A DNA stretch of 64,000 nt from Aquimarina mytili (GTDB taxonomy: Bacteria > Bacteroidota > Bacteroidia > Flavobacteriales > Flavobacteriaceae): positions 124,001 through 188,000 of the forward strand of contig NZ_JAERQJ010000006.1 in assembly GCF_016735115.1 (NCBI RefSeq). Direction: 5' to 3'. The position numbers and the translations under genes were made by a program. This document shows positions 25,312 through 35,191 of this stretch, in pieces; the stretch's first letter is position 1; the number at the start of each line of letters is the position of its first letter. The notes under the pieces are model-generated. The model ran no database searches, was not told where the DNA came from, and saw nothing but the letters and a program-made list of their open reading frames with translations.

Positions 25312-25332
25312 GAATTCTGAATTCAGAATTAT
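25312..25332. repeat. Perfect palindrome between ssrA and the next gene
   Basis: AATTCTGAATTCAGAATT (about 25313-25330) is an 18-bp perfect palindrome in the divergent region. It could be an operator, or a bystander of AT-rich intergenic DNA. Confidence 0.35.
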
Positions 25333-25406
25333 GGTTGGCAAATATAACTATAATTGTCATATCTTTAGCGCCAATTTTAAATCAACAAAATACATACCAA
25401 AACCAT

Positions 25407-26615
25407 ATGATCAAGTTCGGTATCATTAAAGAACGTAAAAACCCGCCAGATCGTCGTGTTGTTTTTTCTCCTAATGGCTTAAAAAAAGTAAAATCTAAGT
25501 TTCTGGATGCTTCATTTACCGTCGAAAGTTCTGATATTAGAGTTTTTAAAGATTCTGCCTATGAGGAGATGGGATTCAAAGTTGTCGATGATTTATCTGA
25601 TTGTGATGTGTTATTGGGAGTAAAAGAAGTCCCTGTTGCAGCACTACAACCAAACAAAAAATACTTTTTCTTTTCACATACTATTAAAAAACAACCCTAT
25701 AATAGAGATTTACTTAGAGCAATATTAGATAAAAATATTGAGCTTTATGATCATGAGGTTATTGTGGGACAAAGAGGATTTCGATTAATCGGATTTGGAC
25801 GGTATGCAGGAATTGTTGGTACATATAATGGGTTTAGGGCCTGGGGACTCAAGCATGATACCTTTGTATTGCCAAAAGCCGAAACATTATCAGATCAGAA
25901 AGAATTAGAATCAGAATTAACTGAAATCAAGCTTCCTAATATAAAAATTGTTCTTACTGGTAGAGGCAAAGTAGGTGGTGGAGCCAAAGAGATTCTTGAT
26001 GCTATGAAAATTAAGGAAGTGTCTGTAAATGAGTATCTTAATTCTGTTTTTGATGAGCCTGTTTATGTACAAATAGATGTTCTAGATTATAATAAGCGTA
26101 AAGATGGTCAAACAATAGATAAGAACGACTTTTATACTAATCCAAAGGAATATGAAGGTGACTTCATGCGATTTGCCAAAGTAAGCGATATGTATATTGC
26201 AGGGCATTTTTTTGGTAGTGGATCACCATTTATTTTTACAAGAGATGATGTTAAAAAAGAAGACTTTAATATTAAAGTAGTAGCAGATATTTCTTGCGAT
26301 GTTGATGGCCCCGTTGCAACAACATTAAGAGCCTCTACAATAGCAAACCCTATCTATGGATATGATCCAATAACAGAGGCTGAAGTTGATTTTAAAGACC
26401 CTAAAGCTATTGTAGTTATGGCTGTGGATAATCTACCCTGTGAGTTGCCCAAAGATGCAAGCGAGGGTTTTGGAGAAATGTTTTTGGAACATGTTATTCC
26501 AGCTTTTTTTAATAATGATAAAGATGGTGTCTTGTCAAGAGCAAGAATGACACAAAATGGTGCTTTAACTGAAAGATTTAGTTACCTTCAGGATTATGTT
26601 GATGGTAAGGAATAA
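25407..26615 (+). CDS. Saccharopine dehydrogenase/alanine dehydrogenase-like NAD(P)-dependent oxidoreductase
   Basis: 402 residues from the ATG at 25407 (MIKFGIIKERKNPPDRRVVFSPNGL), the start expected for the AlaDh/PNT N-terminal domain; the 24-residue upstream extension is rejected. Landmarks: KEVPVAALQPNKKYFFFSHTIKKQ, LIGFGRYAGIVGTYNGFRAWG, the nucleotide-binding KIVLTGRGKVGGGAKEIL, and VADISCDVDGPVATTLRASTIANPIYGYDP, similar to LYS1-type saccharopine dehydrogenases. The Bacteroidetes relatives are usually annotated only as NAD(P)-dependent oxidoreductases, so the substrate is open. pyrF follows after 20 bases. Confidence 0.85.
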   Translation: MIKFGIIKERKNPPDRRVVFSPNGLKKVKSKFLDASFTVESSDIRVFKDSAYEEMGFKVVDDLSDCDVLLGVKEVPVAALQPNKKYFFFSHTIKKQPYNRDLLRAILDKNIELYDHEVIVGQRGFRLIGFGRYAGIVGTYNGFRAWGLKHDTFVLPKAETLSDQKELESELTEIKLPNIKIVLTGRGKVGGGAKEILDAMKIKEVSVNEYLNSVFDEPVYVQIDVLDYNKRKDGQTIDKNDFYTNPKEYEGDFMRFAKVSDMYIAGHFFGSGSPFIFTRDDVKKEDFNIKVVADISCDVDGPVATTLRASTIANPIYGYDPITEAEVDFKDPKAIVVMAVDNLPCELPKDASEGFGEMFLEHVIPAFFNNDKDGVLSRARMTQNGALTERFSYLQDYVDGKE

Positions 26616-26635
26616 TTGTATAAAAAAAGAAAAGT

Positions 26636-27448
26636 ATGACTACCCAGGCGTTAGTAGAGCAAATACGCAGAAAGAAATCATTTTTATGTATTGGTTTAGA
26701 TGTTGATCTTAATAAAATTCCAAAACACTTATTAGAAACAGAAGATCCAATTTTTGAATTCAATAAGGCAATTATAGATGCAACACACCACTTAGCCGTG
26801 GGGTATAAACCTAATACAGCTTTTTATGAGGCATACGGGATAAAAGGATGGAAATCTCTGGAGAAAACTATAAATTATTTAAATGCTAATTATCCCGAGA
26901 TTTTTACTATTGCTGATGCAAAAAGAGGAGATATTGGTAATACCAGTACTATGTATGCAAAGGCATTTTTCGAGGATTTAAAATTTGACTCAGTTACTGT
27001 GGCGCCATATATGGGTAAAGATTCTATTGAACCTTTCTTGGCATTTAAAAATAAACATACAATACTGCTGGCACTTACTTCTAATCAAGGCGCTTTTGAT
27101 TTTCAAACTAAAGATATTGAGGGGAAGAAACTATATGAACAGGTTTTAGAGCTTTCAAAATCGTATCAGAACTCAGAGAATTTGATGTATGTTGTTGGTG
27201 CTACAAAGGCAGAGTATTTATCTGATATTAGAAAAATAATACCACATAGTTTTTTATTAGTTCCTGGCGTAGGAGCACAAGGTGGAAACTTGAAGGATGT
27301 TTGTAAATATGGACTTAATGATCAGGTAGGGTTATTGATAAACTCATCACGAGGTATTATTTATGCTTCAGATGCTATTGATTTTGCTGAAGCTGCAGCA
27401 GACAAGGCACTAGAGCTTCAAAAAGAAATGAGTCAAATTTTAAGCTAA
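26636..27448 (+). CDS. pyrF: Orotidine 5'-phosphate decarboxylase (type 2)
   Basis: 270 residues. [17 protein letters not shown] and the catalytic core [18 protein letters not shown] (Asp-x-Lys-x-x-Asp-Ile) identify OMP decarboxylase; [10 protein letters not shown] closes the phosphate site. It removes CO2 from OMP to form UMP, the last step of de novo pyrimidine synthesis. The length and sequence fit the type 2 subfamily common in Bacteroidetes. The gene probably shares a transcript with the upstream dehydrogenase. Confidence 0.96.
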   Translation: MTTQALVEQIRRKKSFLCIGLDVDLNKIPKHLLETEDPIFEFNKAIIDATHHLAVGYKPNTAFYEAYGIKGWKSLEKTINYLNANYPEIFTIADAKRGDIGNTSTMYAKAFFEDLKFDSVTVAPYMGKDSIEPFLAFKNKHTILLALTSNQGAFDFQTKDIEGKKLYEQVLELSKSYQNSENLMYVVGATKAEYLSDIRKIIPHSFLLVPGVGAQGGNLKDVCKYGLNDQVGLLINSSRGIIYASDAIDFAEAAADKALELQKEMSQILS

Positions 27449-27495
27449 AAAAAAGAAAAGGAATGAGAATCACCCTTATTAAAGATTCTCATTCC
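27447..27495 (-). terminator. Terminator of the small membrane-protein gene
   Basis: GGAATGAGAATC and GATTCTCATTCC form a 12-bp stem. On the minus strand a T-rich run follows, so it ends the minus-strand transcript facing pyrF. Confidence 0.8.
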
Positions 27496-27510
27496 TCACA
27501 AAGAATAAAA

Positions 27511-27627
27511 TTAACGTCTATTCGCGTTAAATACTTGTTTTGCATATCCATAAAGTCCGTAAGTAATGAACACTACAAAAAATGCCATTATACCATAAAT
27601 GATAAAGTTAAGTAATCCTGAATCCAT
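27511..27627 (-). CDS. Small single-span membrane protein (38 residues)
   Basis: The minus strand reads MDSGLLNFIIYGIMAFFVVFITYGLYGYAKQVFNANRR then TAA. A single hydrophobic helix (about residues 6-28) with a basic tail predicts a one-pass inner-membrane protein. It is below usual ORF cutoffs. Support: clean start and stop, coding-like composition, and a strong terminator directly downstream. Function unknown. Confidence 0.65.
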   Translation of the reverse strand: MDSGLLNFIIYGIMAFFVVFITYGLYGYAKQVFNANRR

Positions 27628-27766
27628 AGCCCCGTGTTTTTAATTAATAACTAGTCCTAAGATAAAAAAAAATTACGAAAAATCCTATATTAAATATTTA
27701 GTTATTAGTGGTTTATGTGTTTTTTAATAGTTGTTTAAGATTTTGGATTGATAGTAAATTAATAGC

Positions 27767-28564
27767 ATGAAGTATGTAGATCAAATAGGAAGAACATTGA
27801 TGATAGAGGGTGTTCCAAAACGTATTATTTCATTGGTACCTTCTCAAACTGAACTTTTGGTAGATTTAGGACTACAAAAAACTATTGTAGGGATAACAAA
27901 ATTTTGCGTGCATCCCAATAGTATACGAAAAGAAAAAACTATAGTCGGAGGGACAAAAAAAGTTGATTATGAAAAAATCAGAGCACTAAAACCAGACATT
28001 GTTTTATGCAATAAAGAAGAAAACACAAAAGAAATTGTTGAGACATTAGAAAAAGAGTATACCGTTCATGTTTCTGATATTTTTTCAATAGAAGATGCAG
28101 TACGTATGATCAAGCAATATGGAGAAATTTTTCAAGAAGAAAACCGGGCAAACAAGATTATAGATGCGATACAAGCCGAGCAAGATTCTTTTGAAGCGTA
28201 TGTAAAAAATACTCCGAAAAGGAAAGTGGCTTATTTTATCTGGAAAGATCCCTGGGTAGTGGTTGGTAATAATACATTTATTGATCACGTATTAAGGCTA
28301 AATAACTTCGAGAATATTTATGGAAATAAAAACCGTTATCCAGAAATTTCTAAAGAAGAAATCAAATCCTTCAAAGAACAAGATTTGATCCTTTTGTCTT
28401 CAGAGCCTTTCCCGTTTTCAGAAAAACATATTTTAGAAATAAAGAAAATTAACACTACGGCTAAAATAATTCTTGTAGATGGAGAATATTTCTCGTGGTA
28501 TGGCTCTCGATTGCAAGGTGCTTTTTCGTACTTTAAAGCACTTCATAAATCAATAAATGAATAA
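27767..28564 (+). CDS. Helical-backbone metal receptor (BtuF-like binding protein)
   Basis: 265 residues: RIISLVPSQTELLVDLGLQKTIVGITKFCVHP, KIRALKPDIVLCNKEENTKEIVETLEK, a long backbone helix (about 115-145), then VAYFIWKDPWVVVGNNTFIDHVL and DLILLSSEPFPF. This is the two-lobe fold of cobalamin/siderophore periplasmic receptors. No signal peptide is visible at the start, unusual for a transport receptor; it may act in the cytoplasm, or an upstream start has been missed. No ABC permease or ATPase lies next to it. Confidence 0.85.
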   Translation: MKYVDQIGRTLMIEGVPKRIISLVPSQTELLVDLGLQKTIVGITKFCVHPNSIRKEKTIVGGTKKVDYEKIRALKPDIVLCNKEENTKEIVETLEKEYTVHVSDIFSIEDAVRMIKQYGEIFQEENRANKIIDAIQAEQDSFEAYVKNTPKRKVAYFIWKDPWVVVGNNTFIDHVLRLNNFENIYGNKNRYPEISKEEIKSFKEQDLILLSSEPFPFSEKHILEIKKINTTAKIILVDGEYFSWYGSRLQGAFSYFKALHKSINE

Positions 28565-28631
28565 ACATTTCTATTAAGCCTATCTTTTATATCAAATAAG
28601 TTCGTAGTTTTGAACCACTAAACAAAAATCA

Positions 28632-29414
28632 TTGCTAAATTATTCTGTATATACTCACCCCAAAAGTAAAGAATGGGTAACTTTTGTTCATGGAGCGGGG
28701 GGCAGTTCTTCAATTTGGTTTAAACAAGTTCGAGAGTTTAGAAAACATTTCAATATACTATTATTAGACCTTAGAGGGCATGGTAATTCTAAACCTATAT
28801 TGAAAGATGCTTTTAGTTCTAAGTATACTTTTGATTCAATAACAGAAGATATTGTAGAAGTTATTGATAAAGAGAATATCCAAAAATCTCATTTTATTGG
28901 GATATCTTTAGGAACAATACTGATTAGAAATCTAGCTGAGAAATATCCTGATCGTGTAAGAAGTATGATTATGGGGGGCGCAATTATGAAATTAAATTTT
29001 AGATCTCAGGTTTTAATGCGATTGGGAGTCATTTTTAAGTCGGTAATACCCTATATGTTTTTATATAAGTTTTTTGCATTTATTATTATGCCAAAAAAGA
29101 ATCATAAACAATCGAGATTACTGTTTGTTAATGAAGCTAAAAAACTATATCAAAAAGAGTTTGTAAGATGGTTTAGACTTACTTCAGAAATTAATCCTTT
29201 ATTACGTTTTTTTAGAGCTACAGATATAAGAATCCCTACGTTGTATGTTATGGGTGAAGAGGATTATCTTTTCTTGCCTTCAGTAGAAAAAGTTGTTGCT
29301 ACTCATCAATTATCAAGGCTTTTTGTTGTTAAAAATTCTGGACATGTAGTTAATGTAGAGTATCCCGAAGTTTTTAACAGAGAATCAATTGCATTTATTG
29401 GAGAATCAATATAG
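28632..29414 (+). CDS. Alpha/beta hydrolase
   Basis: 260 residues from a TTG start (LNYSVYTHPKSKEWVTFVHGAGGSS). The fold is classical: oxyanion region VHGAGGSSSIW, DLRGHGNS, nucleophile elbow GISLG (Ser92), acid in MGEEDYLF (Asp211) and SGHVVN (His238). The triad is complete, so it is likely an active esterase or related hydrolase; the substrate is unknown. No ATG alternative lies upstream in frame, and a later ATG would remove the first strand. Confidence 0.85.
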   Translation: MLNYSVYTHPKSKEWVTFVHGAGGSSSIWFKQVREFRKHFNILLLDLRGHGNSKPILKDAFSSKYTFDSITEDIVEVIDKENIQKSHFIGISLGTILIRNLAEKYPDRVRSMIMGGAIMKLNFRSQVLMRLGVIFKSVIPYMFLYKFFAFIIMPKKNHKQSRLLFVNEAKKLYQKEFVRWFRLTSEINPLLRFFRATDIRIPTLYVMGEEDYLFLPSVEKVVATHQLSRLFVVKNSGHVVNVEYPEVFNRESIAFIGESI

Positions 29415-29428
29415 GCTAGATAGTAATG

Positions 29429-29611
29429 CTATGATACTGTTGATTGGCCTTCAATTTTTTTTATTTGAATAAGAATTTCATTGGCTTTTTTGTGTAGCAT
29501 ATCGCTTCTGCTTTTGTCCTTTATAGCAGTTTTATATGCACTTCTCATTAATTTACAATATGTGCTTTGCAGTTTTTGCAGCTCACTTTTGTTTCTGAAC
29601 CAGCTAAACAT
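29429..29611 (-). CDS. Lacal_2735-type small cytoplasmic protein
   Basis: 60 residues, highly charged and helical: MFSWFRNKSELQKLQSTYCKLMRSAYKTAIKDKSRSDMLHKKANEILIQIKKIEG. It matches the short MFxxFxxKSExxKLxxxYxKLM pattern of a small protein family restricted to Flavobacteriia. Function unknown. It stands alone, convergent with the hydrolase gene. Confidence 0.75.
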   Translation of the reverse strand: MFSWFRNKSELQKLQSTYCKLMRSAYKTAIKDKSRSDMLHKKANEILIQIKKIEGQSTVS

Positions 29612-29757
29612 CAGTTTTTCCTTCTTACAATTATAAGTACAAAATTAAACGATAATTTACCGAAGGTTTCTTAATACTGAGTTAACATTGCATAAAGTTG
29701 TGGTAAATATGCCGTTTGGATTTAACGATTGTTTATGCAAAAATTGGATATGCTTTT

Positions 29758-30474
29758 TTAATTGTCCTGTAGGGCAAACACTCTTCGGAGCAAATCTGTA
29801 GTTCTAGAACTAAGTTTAGTTCTTATTTCTTTTTCTTCAATAGCAATCATTTTATAAACACCTTTCAGAGCTTCTTGCGTTACATAGTCCGTTAAATCTG
29901 GATTCACATTATTGGTGAGCGGCAGTGCATTATATTTTGTGATTATATTAGACCAGATTTTATCTGCACCAACTTTTGAAAAAGATCGATTAATCACAGG
30001 ATTAAATTTTGCGTATAGAGCATTATTGGTTTTGCTTTGTAGATATGATGTTGCTGCACGATCATTTCCTAACAAGATCTGCCTTGCATCTGCAAACGTA
30101 ATTTGTTTTACGGCACCAACAAATATTGGAGTAGCTTCTTTGACAGCATCTTCGGCTGCTCGATTTATTGCTCTTAATCCTTCGTCGGCCAATTTACTTA
30201 ACCCTATATCTCTTAAGGTCTTATCAACTTTTTGTAGTTCTTGAGGAAGAAGTATTTTCACTAATTGATTTCTATAAAACCCATCTTTTTGTGTTAGTTT
30301 GGTTACTTGTTTATCAATACCATTATCCAATGCTTGTCGTAATCCATTAGCAATATCAATATTACTTATTCCAAAACCTCCGCTTGTTGTTTGCGGAAGA
30401 CTATTAACTACTTGCTGCAGTTCTGCACAACTGGATAAGAAAATGATAGTTAATACGAGTACGAATTTTTTCAT
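29758..30474 (-). CDS. DUF4197 lipoprotein
   Basis: 238 residues with lipobox FLSSC at the end of a short signal. The remainder fits DUF4197: GISNIDIANGLRQALDNGIDKQVTKLTQKDGFYRNQLVKILLPQELQKVDKTLRDIGLSKLADEGLRAINRAAEDAVKEATPIFVGAVKQITFADARQILLGNDRAATSYL. The family is exported or envelope-anchored and has no established function. Monocistronic by context. Confidence 0.9.
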   Translation of the reverse strand: MKKFVLVLTIIFLSSCAELQQVVNSLPQTTSGGFGISNIDIANGLRQALDNGIDKQVTKLTQKDGFYRNQLVKILLPQELQKVDKTLRDIGLSKLADEGLRAINRAAEDAVKEATPIFVGAVKQITFADARQILLGNDRAATSYLQSKTNNALYAKFNPVINRSFSKVGADKIWSNIITKYNALPLTNNVNPDLTDYVTQEALKGVYKMIAIEEKEIRTKLSSRTTDLLRRVFALQDN

Positions 30475-30531
30475 GGATATAAAATTATGGGGTTTCTAAA
30501 TAGTCTTTTGAAAAACTAATTTAAGTAATAC

Positions 30532-31386
30532 CTATGAAAAAATCACAGTTTTATTATTATATACCAAAACTTTTCTGGCGATATGGTGTTTGATCGCTCG
30601 AGAAAGCACGATTTTTTCTAGATCACGGCCTTTAAGAATAAAATCCTGTACATTATGAATATGAGAAATTCTTACAACCTCCTGTTCGATTATAGGTCCT
30701 TCATCAAGATCAGAGGTAACATAATGACTGGTAGCCCCAATAATTTTAACACCACGTTCATATGCCGAATGATAAGGTTTAGCCCCTGGAAAAGCAGGTA
30801 AGAATGAATGGTGGATATTGATTATTTTATTAGGAAAGTGATCCACAAAATCAGATGAGAGTATCTGCATATATCTTGCTAATACTACAAAATCGATATT
30901 ACATTCTTCAAGTGCCTGTAATTGCTCAGATTCGGCTTCAATTTTGTTCTGTTTAGTAACAGGAATGTGCTTAAACGGAATGCTAAAAGCATCAGCAATG
31001 GGTTTAAGGTCATTATGGTTACTTATAATGATTGGAATTTCTACCTGCAACTCTCCTGAGGCATGTCTTCCTAAGATATCATAAAGACAATGATCATATT
31101 TAGATACAAAAAGAGCCATTTTAGGCTTTTTTTCGGTATCATACATCTCCCAGTGCATGTTATAATTCTTGGCGATTTCGGCATTAAAAGCTTCCTTAAA
31201 TTGTATTAGCTTTTTTTCATCGTTGTCAAATTCACATTCTGATCGCATAAAAAACTCTCCGAGTTCGCGATCTACATATTGATCTATATAGGTAATGTTC
31301 CCTTTTTTCGCCAAAATAAAGTTGGTTACAGTTGCAATTATTCCTTTTTTGTCGGGACAGTTGATTAATAGGGTAGTCTTTTTCAT
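30532..31386 (-). CDS. purU: Formyltetrahydrofolate deformylase
   Basis: 284 residues. An N-terminal ACT domain (LLINCPDKKGIIATVTNFIL) precedes a formyl-transferase fold: KMALFVSKYDHCLYDIL, IPIIISNHNDL, DFVVLARYMQILSSDFV, INIHHSFLPAFPGAKPYHSAYERGVKIIGATSHYVTSDLDEGPIIEQEV. The Asn/His/Asp active-site set (INIHHSFLP, DLDEGPII) is present. It hydrolyses 10-formyl-THF to formate and THF, balancing one-carbon pools for purine synthesis. Confidence 0.95.
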   Translation of the reverse strand: MKKTTLLINCPDKKGIIATVTNFILAKKGNITYIDQYVDRELGEFFMRSECEFDNDEKKLIQFKEAFNAEIAKNYNMHWEMYDTEKKPKMALFVSKYDHCLYDILGRHASGELQVEIPIIISNHNDLKPIADAFSIPFKHIPVTKQNKIEAESEQLQALEECNIDFVVLARYMQILSSDFVDHFPNKIINIHHSFLPAFPGAKPYHSAYERGVKIIGATSHYVTSDLDEGPIIEQEVVRISHIHNVQDFILKGRDLEKIVLSRAIKHHIARKVLVYNNKTVIFS

Positions 31387-31667
31387 TAAAAATCATATTT
31401 TCCAGTTATAAACATACTATTAATGAAATGATTTTTCCAAGTATTCCTTTTAAATAAAGTATGTATTACAGGGTTTTTGATTGATTAGAAATGGATGCCT
31501 TATTTCACTACATTATTTTCAAAAAAGTTTGGATAAATGACATAAAATTTGAACTATAAACAATCAAGAGCAATACTTGGTTAAATAAATTATATAATTC
31601 TAAAAAAATAATCCTTTTTGATGCATATTTCGTAAATTAGCAACGTTAAAACTACTATTTATTGTCA

Positions 31668-34600
31668 ATGGAACAAATTGCACCGTATACCCCCAAGAAT
31701 AAAGTAAGAATAGTTACTGCAGCATCCTTATTTGATGGACATGATGCCGCAATTAATATTATGCGCCGTATTATACAATCTACAGGAGTAGAAGTGATCC
31801 ATCTTGGTCATGATCGAAGTGTAGAAGAAGTTGTTAATTGTGCAATACAAGAAGACGCAAATGCTATTGCCATGACTTCGTATCAAGGCGGGCATAATGA
31901 ATATTTTAAGTACATGTATGATTTGCTGAAAGAAAAAGGAGCAGAACATATAAAGATATTCGGCGGTGGTGGTGGAGTAATCTTACCTGAAGAAATTAAA
32001 GAGCTGATGGACTATGGGATTACCCGCATTTATTCTCCAGATGACGGTAGAGAACTAGGTCTTCAAGGGATGATTAATGATCTGGTGGAAAAATCTGATT
32101 TTCCTATAGGAAACGGATTAAATGGAGAAGCCGATCATTTGGCCAAAAAGAAAATTGGGGCCATAGCAAGAGTAATTTCTGCGGCAGAAAACTTTCCGGA
32201 AATAGCTAAAGATACTTTAGATAAAATTCATGATAAAAATAAAACTTCTAAAACTCCGGTTTTAGGAATTACAGGAACAGGAGGAGCCGGTAAATCGTCT
32301 TTGGTAGACGAATTAGTACGTAGATTTTTAATTGATTTTCCAAATAAAACACTTGGGATTATCTCTGTAGACCCATCTAAGCGTAAAACTGGAGGAGCAT
32401 TACTAGGAGATAGAATAAGAATGAATGCTATAAACTCTCCAAGGGTATATATGCGATCATTGGCTACCCGACAATCTAATCTGGCATTGTCTAAATATGT
32501 AGCAGAAGCGATAGAAGTATTAAAAGCAGCAGAGTTTGATCTGATTATTCTTGAAACTTCAGGTATCGGACAATCAGATACAGAGATATTAGAGCATAGC
32601 GATACTTCATTATATGTAATGACACCAGAGTTTGGTGCGGCTACACAATTAGAAAAAATCGATATGCTGGATTTTGCAGATCTGGTGGCCATTAACAAAT
32701 TTGATAAACGGGGTTCTCTGGATGCATTACGAGATGTAAAAAAACAATACATGCGTAACCATAATTTGTGGGATACCCCTCAGGATGATCTGCCTGTGTA
32801 TGGTACTATAGCTTCACAATTTAATGATCCCGGAATGAATACGCTTTATAAAGCTATTATGGATAAAGTTGTAGAGAAAACCGGGGCAGATTTACAATCA
32901 GACTTTCATATTTCTAAAGAAATGTCTGAAAAGATATTTGTAATACCACCAAGTAGAACTCGATATTTATCAGAAATTGCTGAGAATAATAGAGCATATG
33001 ATAAAACTGCACACACTCAGGTTGAGGTAGCTCAAAAATTGTATGGAATTTATAAAACTATTTGTAGCGTAACAGATGCTAATTCTTTAAGCTTATCTAA
33101 GAATGGTATTGACGAAGAAATTCTTCAGAATCATAAAAATGAAGATAATACAGGTTTCTTAAAATTACTTTTGGCAGAGTTTGATCGGGTTAAGCTTAAT
33201 CTGGATCCTTATAACTGGGAGATTATTACGGGTTGGGCTGGCAAAGTAAAAAAGTATAAAGATCCGGTGTATTCTTTCAAAGTTAGGGATAAAGAAATCA
33301 AAATAGAAACCCATACAGAATCACTTTCTCATACTCAAATTCCTAAAGTGGCTTTGCCAAAATATGAAGCGTGGGGAGATGTTTTGAATTGGTGTTTGCA
33401 AGAAAATGTTCCTGGCGAGTTTCCTTATGCTTCAGGATTATACCCCTTTAAACGTACTGGGGAAGATCCTACGCGCATGTTTGCAGGAGAAGGAGGCCCC
33501 GAAAGAACCAATCGTCGTTTCCATTACGTAAGTTTAGGCATGCCAGCTAAACGTCTTTCTACAGCATTTGATTCGGTAACATTATATGGTAATGATCCTG
33601 ACCATCGACCAGATATCTATGGTAAAATTGGTAATGCAGGGGTATCTATCTGCTGTCTTGATGATGCAAAAAAATTATATTCTGGATTTGATCTTTCTCA
33701 TGCGATGACATCGGTGAGTATGACCATTAATGGTCCTGCGCCTATGTTACTTGGGTTCTTCATGAATGCAGCCATAGATCAAAATTGTGAGAAATACATC
33801 AAAGAAAATGACCTGGAGGCTGAGGTTGAAGCAAAAATTAAAAAAATATATAAGGGAACAGAACGTCCACAATATCAAGGAGAATTGCCAGAAGGAAATG
33901 ACGGACTTGGATTAATGTTACTTGGAGTTACTGGAGATCAGGTATTGCCAGCCGATGTATATGCAAAAATTAAAACTGAAACATTGAGTACGGTAAGAGG
34001 TACGGTGCAAGCAGATATCCTTAAAGAAGACCAGGCTCAAAATACATGTATATTTTCAACAGAATTTGCATTACGATTGATGGGAGATGTACAAGAGTAT
34101 TTTATTGAAAAACAAGTGCGCAATTTCTATTCGGTATCCATCTCGGGATATCATATTGCTGAAGCCGGAGCAAACCCAATTACGCAACTGGCACTAACCT
34201 TGGCTAATGGGTTTACGTATGTTGAGTATTATCTAAGTCGAGGGATGGATATTAATAAGTTTGGACCAAACTTATCTTTCTTTTTCTCTAATGGTATTGA
34301 TCCAGAATATGCGGTGATTGGACGTGTAGCGCGTAAAATATGGGCGAAAGCTTTAAAGCATAAATATGGAGCAAATCCAAGAGCACAAATGTTAAAGTAT
34401 CATATCCAAACTTCGGGTCGCTCGTTACATGCTCAAGAAATAGACTTTAATGATATTCGTACCACTTTACAGGCACTTTATGCGATCTATGATAATTGTA
34501 ACTCTTTGCATACTAATGCTTATGACGAGGCGATTACTACACCAACAGAAGAGTCTGTACGCAGAGCTATGGCTATTCAGTTAATTATCAATAAAGAACT

Positions 34601-35096
34601 AGGGTTAGCTAAAAATGAAAACCCAATTCAAGGATCTTTTATTATTGAAGAACTAACTGATCTTGTTGAAGAAGCTGTATTAACCGAGTTTGATCGAATT
34701 ACAGAGAGAGGAGGAGTGCTCGGAGCAATGGAAACAATGTATCAACGCAGTAAGATACAAGAAGAAAGTTTGTATTATGAGACTTTAAAACATACTGGTG
34801 AATTTCCAATCATAGGTGTAAATACATTCTTAAGTTCAAAAGGATCGCCTACCGTTACTCCCGGAGAAGTAATTCGCGCTACCGAGGAGGAAAAACAATA
34901 CCAAATTACAACGTTAAATAATCTTCATAAAGCAAAAGAAGATGTTGCTTCAGAGATTCTAAGTAAAGTACAGGAAGCGGCCATCCAGAATCAAAATATT
35001 TTTGAAATATTAATGGAGGCTACTAAAGTGTGCTCTTTAGGACAAATCACTGCAGCTTTGTTCGAAGTAGGAGGGCAGTATCGCAGAAATATGTAA
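31668..35096 (+). CDS. icmF: Fused acyl-CoA mutase with B12 domain and MeaB-like GTPase (IcmF type)
   Basis: 1142 residues from the ATG at 31668. Order: B12-binding domain (about 10-150; [32 protein letters not shown]), G3E GTPase chaperone domain (about 200-430; P-loop [36 protein letters not shown]), then the mutase TIM barrel (about 560-1100; [54 protein letters not shown]). This fusion isomerises isobutyryl-CoA and butyryl-CoA, or related substrates, and carries its own repair chaperone. Annotation as methylmalonyl-CoA mutase is possible, but the fused order is that of IcmF. A strong terminator follows. Confidence 0.92.
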   Translation: MEQIAPYTPKNKVRIVTAASLFDGHDAAINIMRRIIQSTGVEVIHLGHDRSVEEVVNCAIQEDANAIAMTSYQGGHNEYFKYMYDLLKEKGAEHIKIFGGGGGVILPEEIKELMDYGITRIYSPDDGRELGLQGMINDLVEKSDFPIGNGLNGEADHLAKKKIGAIARVISAAENFPEIAKDTLDKIHDKNKTSKTPVLGITGTGGAGKSSLVDELVRRFLIDFPNKTLGIISVDPSKRKTGGALLGDRIRMNAINSPRVYMRSLATRQSNLALSKYVAEAIEVLKAAEFDLIILETSGIGQSDTEILEHSDTSLYVMTPEFGAATQLEKIDMLDFADLVAINKFDKRGSLDALRDVKKQYMRNHNLWDTPQDDLPVYGTIASQFNDPGMNTLYKAIMDKVVEKTGADLQSDFHISKEMSEKIFVIPPSRTRYLSEIAENNRAYDKTAHTQVEVAQKLYGIYKTICSVTDANSLSLSKNGIDEEILQNHKNEDNTGFLKLLLAEFDRVKLNLDPYNWEIITGWAGKVKKYKDPVYSFKVRDKEIKIETHTESLSHTQIPKVALPKYEAWGDVLNWCLQENVPGEFPYASGLYPFKRTGEDPTRMFAGEGGPERTNRRFHYVSLGMPAKRLSTAFDSVTLYGNDPDHRPDIYGKIGNAGVSICCLDDAKKLYSGFDLSHAMTSVSMTINGPAPMLLGFFMNAAIDQNCEKYIKENDLEAEVEAKIKKIYKGTERPQYQGELPEGNDGLGLMLLGVTGDQVLPADVYAKIKTETLSTVRGTVQADILKEDQAQNTCIFSTEFALRLMGDVQEYFIEKQVRNFYSVSISGYHIAEAGANPITQLALTLANGFTYVEYYLSRGMDINKFGPNLSFFFSNGIDPEYAVIGRVARKIWAKALKHKYGANPRAQMLKYHIQTSGRSLHAQEIDFNDIRTTLQALYAIYDNCNSLHTNAYDEAITTPTEESVRRAMAIQLIINKELGLAKNENPIQGSFIIEELTDLVEEAVLTEFDRITERGGVLGAMETMYQRSKIQEESLYYETLKHTGEFPIIGVNTFLSSKGSPTVTPGEVIRATEEEKQYQITTLNNLHKAKEDVASEILSKVQEAAIQNQNIFEILMEATKVCSLGQITAALFEVGGQYRRNM

Positions 35097-35117
35097 GCAT
35101 AAGATAAATAACAGTGT

Positions 35118-35148
35118 AAAACCCCCGTTTCAAAAAAAACGGGGTTTT
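35118..35148 (+). terminator. Terminator after icmF
   Basis: AAAACCCC-C-GTTT pairs with AAAC-GGGGTTTT, a stem with a bulged C and terminal T run. Confidence 0.85.
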
Positions 35149-35191
35149 ACATGTTTAGGAGTTTCTTTATCTTTAAGAAAACACAAACGTC

